DNA of 64,000 nucleotides from NCBI RefSeq assembly GCF_015704865.1, contig NZ_JADQTO010000005.1, positions 106,681 to 170,680 of the forward strand, written 5' to 3'. A program made the translations under genes and the position numbers. The notes beneath the pieces are model-generated. The model was not told the DNA's origin. It ran no database searches and worked only from the letters and a program-made list of their open reading frames with translations. Below are positions 50,548-57,056 of this stretch, one piece after another (positions within the stretch are counted from its first letter, which is position 1; each line of letters begins with the position of its first letter). The stretch comes from Actinoplanes aureus (GTDB lineage: Bacteria; Actinomycetota; Actinomycetes; Mycobacteriales; Micromonosporaceae).

Positions 50548-52208
50548 GGGCCGGACGCTACGTCGCCCGCCGCGGCGGACCAAGCGGCTCTGCTGACGGC
50601 AGACCGGCCTACGCCGCTGGTGCAGGTCAGCGCTGGTGTGGACGGGTTGCCGCCGGCCACGAACCCGAACGTGGTCTGCCCGTTGGCCGCGACCGGACCG
50701 TTGTACGCCGCGTTGCGTACGGTGATCGTCGATCCGCTCGTGGTGTGCGTGCCGTTCCAGACCTGGCTGATGGTCTGGCCCGCGGCCAGGCCCCAGCTCA
50801 CCGCCCAGCCGTTGATCGGCGCCGTGCCGGCTTTGACGGTGACCTCGCCCTGGAAGCCGCCCGACCAGGAGTTCACCGTCCGGTAGGAGGCGCTGCACGC
50901 GCCGGCCGGGGTGCTCGGTGACGGGGAGGTGGACGGTGACGGGGGGTTGGACAGGGACAGGGACGGGGAGGGTGAGGCCGGCGACGAGGGCGACGTGCCG
51001 AGCACCGGCGTCTGCCAGTCCCGCCACTCGGCCAGGTTGCCCTGCGCCCGGCTGGAGATCCGCATCGTCCCGGTGTGGCTGCCGGTCCGGAGCAGGAACT
51101 TCTGGATGGTGCGCTGCAGCGGCTCACGCCACTCGGCCCGGTTGGCGCAGTGGCTGCCGTCCTGGACGTCCGACCAGTAGGTGATGTTGTCGCCCGCGCC
51201 GAGCGCCCGGTAGACCTCCGCCCCGGCGAGCGCGGCCACGCTCGCCGACCGGGGCCCGAGGTTGGCGATGTGCGGGTTGTCCATGATGAACAGCCCGCGC
51301 GGCGCGACCATGGCCACCAGCTCGTGCGTGTCCACCGGCAGCCGGGTGGGTGCGCCGGTGAACGAGCCGAACGCGTCACCGAGCCAGGGCTGCTCGCCGT
51401 ACGCGCTGCTCAGGCTCTGTGCGCCCTCGCCCGGGATGCCGCGGAAGATCGGCACGCCCGCGCTGCCCGACTCGATCGGCATGGTGAGCGCGATCCGCTG
51501 GTCGAACGCCCCGGTGACGATGGCGCCCTTGCCGAACCGGGAGCATCCGGTGACCCCGGTGGCGTCGGCTCGCAGGATCGAGCCACCGGACTGCTCGATG
51601 ACGTCGATGATCCGGCTGACGCCCCAGGCCCAGGCCACCAGCAGCCCGGTGCTGCTGGACGAGCCGTAGACGCTGTAGAACGCGCCCTGCTTGTTGCTGC
51701 GCGGCGTGCCTTCACGGCCGACCGGATAGGGGTCGTAGCTGATCACCGCGGCGCCGGCCGCCTTGATGGCCGCGGTGTCCGCGCCGAATCCGCCGAGGAC
51801 GACCACGGCCGGGAACGGCCCGGAGCCGCTGGGCAGCTCGACCCTCGCTGAGAAGCTCGCCGTGCGGCCGCTGTCGGCCACGTTCACGGTGATGCCGGTG
51901 GCCGACACGGTGCCGGTCACGCTCGCCGGCTTGGCGGGTTTGGTGCCGTAGACGAACTTCTCCGCGAGCCTCTTGATCTCTTCGCGGCGGCAGCGCCAGT
52001 CGCCGGTGGTGGTGATGCGGGTGCCGTCCAGCCTGGTGAACGGGTCGGGGAGGCGGCTGACGGTGGGCAGCGAGCCCGCGTCGGGCAGGGCGGGCACCGG
52101 GCAGCCGGCACCCTCGTTCTCGACGCCGGCCGCCGAGGCTGGACCGACGTGCAGAGCGAGAGCGCCGACGATCGCCGCGGTGGCTAGCGCAATGACTGTA
52201 GATCTCAC
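50535..52208 (-). CDS. secreted CE15 glucuronoyl esterase with CBM2
   Basis: 557 aa from GTG 52208, preceded by GGAAGGAG. A signal peptide (about 1-26) leads to the CE15 catalytic domain. The nucleophile Ser is in VTGCSRFGKGAIV, the acidic residue in PIESGSAG and His in DGSHCANRAEW. CE15 enzymes cut the ester between lignin alcohols and 4-O-methyl-glucuronoyl xylan. A Ser/Pro linker is followed by a type 2 CBM (ACSASYRTVNSWSGGFQGEV, NGWAVSWGLAAGQTISQVWN). The CBM normally ends at the closing Cys (PALTC), but here 28 more residues run into the MBL gene. A CebR-like operator lies upstream. Confidence 0.92.
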   Translation of the reverse strand: MRSTVIALATAAIVGALALHVGPASAAGVENEGAGCPVPALPDAGSLPTVSRLPDPFTRLDGTRITTTGDWRCRREEIKRLAEKFVYGTKPAKPASVTGTVSATGITVNVADSGRTASFSARVELPSGSGPFPAVVVLGGFGADTAAIKAAGAAVISYDPYPVGREGTPRSNKQGAFYSVYGSSSSTGLLVAWAWGVSRIIDVIEQSGGSILRADATGVTGCSRFGKGAIVTGAFDQRIALTMPIESGSAGVPIFRGIPGEGAQSLSSAYGEQPWLGDAFGSFTGAPTRLPVDTHELVAMVAPRGLFIMDNPHIANLGPRSASVAALAGAEVYRALGAGDNITYWSDVQDGSHCANRAEWREPLQRTIQKFLLRTGSHTGTMRISSRAQGNLAEWRDWQTPVLGTSPSSPASPSPSLSLSNPPSPSTSPSPSTPAGACSASYRTVNSWSGGFQGEVTVKAGTAPINGWAVSWGLAAGQTISQVWNGTHTTSGSTITVRNAAYNGPVAANGQTTFGFVAGGNPSTPALTCTSGVGRSAVSRAAWSAAAGDVASGPWRS

Positions 52209-52240
52209 CGAGGGCTCTCCTTCCGGAGGTGGGGATGTAG

Positions 52241-52252
52241 GGGAGCGCTCCC
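52241..52252. promoter_or_regulatory. CebR-like operator upstream of the CE15 esterase
   Basis: GGGAGCGCTCCC is a perfect 12-bp palindrome; read on the minus strand it is preceded by T (TGGGAGCGCTCCC), so it matches the CebR/CelR box TGGGAGCGCTCCCA at 13 of 14 positions. It lies 33 nt before the CE15 start. CebR is a LacI-type repressor released by cellobiose. Upstream, CGAAAC occurs at 52269, 52290 and 52349. Confidence 0.75.
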
Positions 52253-52396
52253 ATAGGAACTCGGCCATCGAAACATGTCAATAGCAGACCGAAACTTCCG
52301 GAGAGTTGCGAGCGAAGTGACAAGCGAACGAAGTGCGAGACCCGGTGCCGAAACTTACGACTTCCGGTACTCCGTGCTGAGTGGACCCGTTGGCCG

Positions 52397-52402
52397 TAGG
52401 GT
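52397..52402 (+). promoter_or_regulatory. -10 box (TAGGGT) of the SpoIIE-type phosphatase
   Basis: TAGGGT ends 6 nt before ATG 52409. Confidence 0.5.
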
Positions 52403-52408
52403 GGGCGG

Positions 52409-53623
52409 ATGACCGTCACGGACGAGCTGGCCTGGCTGGACGCCATGCAGCGCCTGCTGGCGCGTTCGCACCTCTGGCGGCCGGACCAGCTCGCGGAGAC
52501 CGTCGCCGTCACCATGGCCGGTCTCGGCGTCACCGCCACGGTCTACGTGGTGGATCACGAGCAGCGAGCGCTGCGGGCCATGCCTGTGCCGGACCGCGAC
52601 ACCCCGGCACCGTTGCCGGTCGACGCGTCGGTGCCCGGCCGGGTCTTCGCCCTGGTGCGCTCCATCCCGGCGACCGGCCCGGGGGAGGCGGCCCGCTGGT
52701 GGTGCCCGATCGTCAACGGCACCGACCGGATGGGTGCCATGGACTTCCTGCTGCCCGGCGGCGTCGACCCGCAGAGCAAAGGACTGCGGGAACGATGCGA
52801 GATGCTCGCCGGGCTCGTCGGGCACCTGATCACCACGTGCGCGCCCCGCGGGGACTACCTGCATCAGGTGCGCCGCTCACAGCCGATGTCACCGGCCTCC
52901 GAGCTGATGTGGGAGCTGCTGCAACCGTTGACCGCCTCCCGCGACGAGCTGACCCTCAGCGCGATCCTCGAGCCGTGCTACGACATCGGCGGTGATGCCT
53001 ACGACTACGCCATCGACGGCACGCTGGCCCGGATGACGATCCTGGACGGCGTCGGCAAGGGGCTGCGGGCCGGGCTCGGCACCGCCGTGGCGCTGGCCGC
53101 GATCCGCGCCGCCCGGCGTGCCGGCAAGGACCTGTACGGCCAGGCCCGCGCCGCCGACACCGCCCTGCTGGCGGAGTTCCCGGACGCCCGCTTCGTCACC
53201 GCCTTCCTGTCCGAGCTGCACCTGGACACCGGGATGCTGGTCTATCTCAACGCCGGTCATCCGCCGCCGCTGCTGCTGCGCCACGGCGCGACGGCCTCCG
53301 AGCTGACCGGCGGTGGCCGGATGCCGCTCGGCCTCGACGATCCCCGCAACGAGATCAGCCGGCGCCGGCTGCAACGCGGCGACCGGCTGCTGCTGTACAG
53401 CGACGGCATCACCGAGGCCCGCGACGGCGCCGGCCGGCAGTTCGGCCGGGACCGGCTGGTCGAGATCGTCGAACACCACACCGCGGCCGGGCTGCCCGCA
53501 CCGGAGACCCTGCGCCGGATCTCGCACGCGGTCGTCGAGCACCAGAACGGTCCGCCCGACGACGACGCCACACTCCTGCTCGCCGAATGGTCACCACCCG
53601 CCGCACGGCGTACCGTGCCGTGA
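52409..53623 (+). CDS. SpoIIE/PP2C-type serine phosphatase with GAF-like sensor
   Basis: 404 aa. The N-terminal 150 residues (LAETVAVTMAGLGVTATVYV, RWWCPIVNGTDRMGAMDFLL) look like a GAF sensor. The phosphatase domain has LEPCYDIGGDAYDYAIDGTL, TILDGVGKGLRAGLGTAVAL, LNAGHPPPLLLRHGATAS, LLLYSDGITEARDGAGRQFG and a final DDDATLLL with metal-binding Asp residues. It should dephosphorylate STAS antagonists. A STAS gene follows 35 nt downstream, making a likely enzyme-substrate pair. Confidence 0.93.
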   Translation: MTVTDELAWLDAMQRLLARSHLWRPDQLAETVAVTMAGLGVTATVYVVDHEQRALRAMPVPDRDTPAPLPVDASVPGRVFALVRSIPATGPGEAARWWCPIVNGTDRMGAMDFLLPGGVDPQSKGLRERCEMLAGLVGHLITTCAPRGDYLHQVRRSQPMSPASELMWELLQPLTASRDELTLSAILEPCYDIGGDAYDYAIDGTLARMTILDGVGKGLRAGLGTAVALAAIRAARRAGKDLYGQARAADTALLAEFPDARFVTAFLSELHLDTGMLVYLNAGHPPPLLLRHGATASELTGGGRMPLGLDDPRNEISRRRLQRGDRLLLYSDGITEARDGAGRQFGRDRLVEIVEHHTAAGLPAPETLRRISHAVVEHQNGPPDDDATLLLAEWSPPAARRTVP

Positions 53624-53658
53624 GTCGATCCGTGCGAGCCAGAAGTGGAGTCCCGTCG

Positions 53659-53979
53659 ATGCAGCCCGACATCCTGACCGTGACCGTGCGGGAGGGCCCC
53701 GCGTCCAGCGTGATCCTGGTCGCCGCCGGGGAGATCGACCGGGACAGCCGTGACGAGCTGGACCGGGCCGCCGACGAGGTGCTGAGCGAGGGTGTGTACC
53801 GGCTGATGATCGATGTCGCCGCGGTCAGCTTCTGCGACTCCAGCGGCCTGAGCCTCTTCATCGACCTGCACCGGCGGACCCGGCGCCACGACGGCTGGCT
53901 GCGTCTGGTGAGCGTGCCGCCGTACCTGCGGGAGATGCTGCGGGTCACCCACCTCGACGAGATGATCGAGATCGCCTAG
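53659..53979 (+). CDS. STAS-domain anti-sigma factor antagonist
   Basis: 106 aa from ATG 53659 (MQPDILTVTVREGPASSVIL). The STAS pattern is complete: LVAAGEIDRDSRDELDRAAD, LMIDVAAVSFCDSSGLSLFI and LRLVSVPPYLREMLRVTHLD. The serines of FCDSSG are the phosphosite. It is probably dephosphorylated by the upstream SpoIIE-type phosphatase and then binds an RsbW-like kinase, which is not encoded here. Confidence 0.92.
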   Translation: MQPDILTVTVREGPASSVILVAAGEIDRDSRDELDRAADEVLSEGVYRLMIDVAAVSFCDSSGLSLFIDLHRRTRRHDGWLRLVSVPPYLREMLRVTHLDEMIEIA

Positions 53980-53998
53980 CTTTCCGCCACACGGAAAG
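53980..53998. promoter_or_regulatory. 19-nt palindrome before vanA, candidate IclR operator or terminator
   Basis: CTTTCCG (53980-53986), spacer CCACA, CGGAAAG (53992-53998). The TTCCG-N5-CGGAA form resembles IclR-family operators. It lies 41 nt before vanA and one base after the STAS stop, so a terminator role is the alternative. Confidence 0.5.
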
Positions 53999-54039
53999 GC
54001 CGTGTCGGGCGGTCCGAGACCGCGCTCACACTGACGGCC

Positions 54040-55074
54040 ATGACATCAGTGGTCCGGAACCAGTGGTACGTGGCGGCGTACGGCCGGGAGGTCGGCCGGG
54101 ACCTGTTCAGCCGGACGGTCTGCGGCGAGTCGATCCTGTTCTGGCGCACCCGCGGCGGCCTGGTCACCGCGATGAGCGACCGCTGCGTGCACCGCCGGTT
54201 CCCGCTGTCCGAGCCGCCCAGCCACCTCGACGGGGACACCGTGGTCTGCGGCTACCACGGTTTCACGTACGGCGCCGACGGCGTGTGCGTCGCGGTCCCG
54301 GGGCAGACCCGGATCCCGCGTACGGCCCGGCTGAAGGCGTACCCGGTCGTCGAGCAGGACTCGTTCGTGTGGGTCTTCATCGGCGATCCGGACCGGGCCG
54401 CCGGCACGCCGATACCCCGGGCGCCGTGGCTGGATTTGCCCGGGTGGACGGCCGTGTCCGGGATGGAGCCCCTCGCCGCGCGGGCCAGCCTGCTGGTCGA
54501 CAACCTGATGGACCTGTCGCACGAGACGTACCTGCACGGCGGGTACATCGGCACGCCCGAGGTGGCCGAGACCCCGATCACCACCGAGGTGGACGAGGAG
54601 GCCGGGATCGTCCGGGTGTCCCGGCGCATGGCCGACGCCGCCTGCCCGCCGTTCTACGCGAAGAGCACCGGCATCACCGGCCGGATCACCCGCTGGCAGG
54701 ACATCGAGTTCACCCCGCCCTGCCTGTACCGGCTGCACAGCCGCATCGCGCCGGCCGGCGTGCTGCCCAATGCCGACGGCACCGACCCGGACGCCTTCCA
54801 CGTCGAGGTGGTGTACGCCATCACCCCGGAGACCGAGTCGTCGACGCACGACTTCTGGGCCGTCGCCCGCGACTTCGCCCTCGACGACGAGGCGGTCTCG
54901 GACTTCCTGCGGGAGAGCAACCGCACCGTGGTGCTCCAGGACGTGGCCGCCCTGAACGTCCTGGAACGGGTGCTCACCGGCGAACCCGACGGCTACCAGG
55001 AACTGTCGATCAACATCGACACCGGCGGGCTGGCCGCCCGCCGGATGATCGCCCGGCTCTCCGCGGCGCTATGA
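54040..55074 (+). CDS. vanA: Rieske oxygenase, vanillate O-demethylase oxygenase-like
   Basis: 344 aa. The Rieske cluster ligands are in CVHRRFPLSE and CGYHGFTYGADG. The mononuclear iron site is NLMDLSHETYLHGGYIG, with a downstream Asp. The N-terminus MTSVVRNQWYVAAYGREVGR is typical of VanA. VanA removes the methyl group of vanillate to give protocatechuate and formaldehyde, with electrons from VanB. A reductase and an IclR regulator follow in the operon. Related O-demethylases acting on other methoxyaromatics cannot be excluded. Confidence 0.9.
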   Translation: MTSVVRNQWYVAAYGREVGRDLFSRTVCGESILFWRTRGGLVTAMSDRCVHRRFPLSEPPSHLDGDTVVCGYHGFTYGADGVCVAVPGQTRIPRTARLKAYPVVEQDSFVWVFIGDPDRAAGTPIPRAPWLDLPGWTAVSGMEPLAARASLLVDNLMDLSHETYLHGGYIGTPEVAETPITTEVDEEAGIVRVSRRMADAACPPFYAKSTGITGRITRWQDIEFTPPCLYRLHSRIAPAGVLPNADGTDPDAFHVEVVYAITPETESSTHDFWAVARDFALDDEAVSDFLRESNRTVVLQDVAALNVLERVLTGEPDGYQELSINIDTGGLAARRMIARLSAAL

Positions 55075-55301
55075 GCCGGCTGACCCGGGTCGGCTGGCTG
55101 CCCGGCGCCGACCGGCTGAGCGGCAGGTGCCACTGCGGCGCCCAGACCGAGGCCGACGACCCCGTCCTGCTCTGGGACTGGCTGTCCGCCCACCCGGCGC
55201 ACCCGACCCGGGCCGCGGCGCCGCCGGAACCGACCCCGCCCCCGCCTCACCTGGTGACCGACCCCGCGCTGATCCGGCGCCGGGCGACCGCGCCCGCATG
55301 A
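55071..55301 (+). CDS. 76-aa protein between vanA and vanB, with a CHC motif
   Basis: ATG overlaps the vanA stop (ATGA) and the stop overlaps the vanB ATG (ATGA), so it is translationally locked into the operon. It reads MSRLTRVGWLPGADRLSGRC then HCGAQTEADDPVLLWDWLSA, then a Pro-rich and Arg-rich tail. The 'GRCHCGA' pair of Cys with His could bind metal. I know no family for it. Confidence 0.7.
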   Translation: MSRLTRVGWLPGADRLSGRCHCGAQTEADDPVLLWDWLSAHPAHPTRAAAPPEPTPPPPHLVTDPALIRRRATAPA

Positions 55302-56218
55302 GCATCCGGCTTCGCGTCACCCGCCGGGTGGCGGCCGCCGAGGGCGTCGTCGTGCTCGACCTCGCCGACCCGTCCGGGGCGGAGCTACCGCGGTGGGCGC
55401 CGGGCGCCCACGTCGACCTGTGCCTGCCCGGCGGGGCGGTACGGCAGTACTCGCTGTGCGGGGACCCGGGGGACCGGCGCCGCTGGCGCATCGGCGTGCT
55501 GCGGGAACCGGACGGCCGGGGCGGATCCGCGCAGGTACACGCGGCGCTGCACGAGGGCGTGGAGGTCGAGGCCCGCGGGCCGCGCAACCACTTCGCCCTC
55601 GTCCCGGCGCGGCGCTACGTGTTCATCGCCGGCGGCATCGGCATCACCCCGATCCTGCCGATGATCACCGCGGCCGGTGCGGACTGGGAGCTGCACTACG
55701 GGGGCCGCAGCCGCCGGTCGATGGCGTTCCTCGACGTGCTGGGCGCCGACCCGCGGGTCACCCTGTACCCGCGGGACGAGGTGGGCCGGCCCGATCTCGA
55801 CCGGATCCTGGGTACGCCGCGGGCGGACACGGCGGTGTACTGCTGCGGTCCGGAACCCCTGCTCGCCGCCGTCGAACAGCGCTGCGCCTCGTGGCCCGCC
55901 GGGGCGCTGCACGTGGAACGCTTCGCGCCCCGGGAAGTCGGCGGGCCGGCCGGCGCCTTCGAGGTCGAACTGGCCGTGAGCGGGTTGACCGTGACCGTGC
56001 CGGCGGACAAGTCTGTGCTGCGAGTCGTCGAGGAAGCCGGGATCGGCGTGCTCTCGTCGTGCCGGGAGGGGACGTGCGGAACCTGCGAGACACCCGTGCT
56101 GGCGGGCGTGGTCGACCATCGCGACTCGCTGCTGACCCCGCCGGAGCGGGCGGCGAACGACACGATGTTCATCTGCGTGTCCCGGGCGGCCGGACCGAGG
56201 CTGGTGCTGGAGCTCTGA
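55298..56218 (+). CDS. vanB: vanillate O-demethylase reductase-like flavodoxin/ferredoxin oxidoreductase
   Basis: 306 aa. The FMN domain has the RQYSLCGDP motif; the NAD domain has YVFIAGGIGITPILPMITAA and VYCCGPEPLL. The C-terminal plant-type ferredoxin has SSCREGTCGTCETPVL and a final Cys in FICVSR. This fits phthalate-dioxygenase-reductase enzymes that pass electrons from NADH through FMN and [2Fe-2S] to the Rieske oxygenase. It overlaps neighbouring genes by 4 nt on each side. Confidence 0.93.
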   Translation: MSIRLRVTRRVAAAEGVVVLDLADPSGAELPRWAPGAHVDLCLPGGAVRQYSLCGDPGDRRRWRIGVLREPDGRGGSAQVHAALHEGVEVEARGPRNHFALVPARRYVFIAGGIGITPILPMITAAGADWELHYGGRSRRSMAFLDVLGADPRVTLYPRDEVGRPDLDRILGTPRADTAVYCCGPEPLLAAVEQRCASWPAGALHVERFAPREVGGPAGAFEVELAVSGLTVTVPADKSVLRVVEEAGIGVLSSCREGTCGTCETPVLAGVVDHRDSLLTPPERAANDTMFICVSRAAGPRLVLEL

Positions 56219-56973
56219 GCCGCCCGACCGCGGGCGGCAAGCTGCTCGCCGTACTCGATGCGTTCTCCCGGGAGCGCACCGCGCTCACGCTGTCGCAGAT
56301 CGCACGAGCGGTGGGCCTGCCGGTCTCCACGACGCACCGGCTGGTGGCCGAGCTGGCCGCCTGGGGCGGCCTGGAGCGGGACGCGGACGGCTGCTACCGC
56401 ATCGGGTTGCGGATGTTCGAGCTGGGCGCGCTGGCGCCGCGCGGCCGCCCCCAGCGCGAGGCCCCCCGGCCCTTCAAGGGGGACCGGTACGGGGTCACCC
56501 ACGAGAACGTGCAGCTGGCGGTACGCGACCAGGACGAGGTGGTGTTCGTCGAACGGTTCGCGGCGCGCGACGCGGTGACCGTCCTGACCCGTGTCGGCGG
56601 CCGTTTCGCGATGCCACCGACCGGCGTGGGCCTGGTGCTGCTCGCCCACGCGCCGCGGGACGTCCAGGAGCGGGTCCTGGCCGCGCCGCTGACCCGCTAC
56701 ACCGGGCACACCATCACCGATCCACGCCGGCTGCGCCGCGTGCTCGCCGACGTACGCCGGACCGGGTTCGCCGTGAGCGACCGGCAGGTGACCGGCGACG
56801 CGGTGTCGGTCGCCGCGCCGATCACGGCCGGCGACCCGGTCGTCGCCGCCCTGTCGGTGGTGGTGCGCGGCAGCTCGGCCGCGGCGGTGCGCGGCCTCAC
56901 CCCGACCGTGCGGGCGGCCGCCCGGGGAATCTCGCGTCTGCTGGCCGACGGCTTGCCGAAAACGTTTTCGTAA
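56215..56973 (+). CDS. IclR-family regulator of the van operon, apparent CTG start
   Basis: 252 aa if it begins at CTG 56215, which overlaps the vanB stop as CTGA. The HTH is GGKLLAVLDAFSRERTALTL, SQIARAVGLPVSTTHRLVAE; the effector domain has THENVQLAVRDQDEVVFVER, FAMPPTGVGLVLLAH and VSVAAPITAGDPVVAALSVV. No ATG, GTG or TTG occurs in frame between GTG 56074 and the HTH; that GTG would add 47 residues without IclR character. It is probably a vanR-type repressor released by the aromatic substrate. Confidence 0.85.
   Translation: MSRPTAGGKLLAVLDAFSRERTALTLSQIARAVGLPVSTTHRLVAELAAWGGLERDADGCYRIGLRMFELGALAPRGRPQREAPRPFKGDRYGVTHENVQLAVRDQDEVVFVERFAARDAVTVLTRVGGRFAMPPTGVGLVLLAHAPRDVQERVLAAPLTRYTGHTITDPRRLRRVLADVRRTGFAVSDRQVTGDAVSVAAPITAGDPVVAALSVVVRGSSAAAVRGLTPTVRAAARGISRLLADGLPKTFS
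56957..56970. promoter_or_regulatory. 14-bp perfect palindrome, LacI-family operator-like
   Basis: CGAAAACGTTTTCG with a central CG is the symmetry favoured by LacI/GalR repressors. It overlaps the 3' end of the iclR coding sequence and lies 87 nt before the DUF6055 gene start. Confidence 0.6.
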
Positions 56974-57056
56974 TGCAGGGTGGGCCGCGCACATAGATGT
57001 TCGCCTATCCGCGTGGCCGTCCCCCAACGGCCGCGCGGAGGATGGAGATCCCCGCC

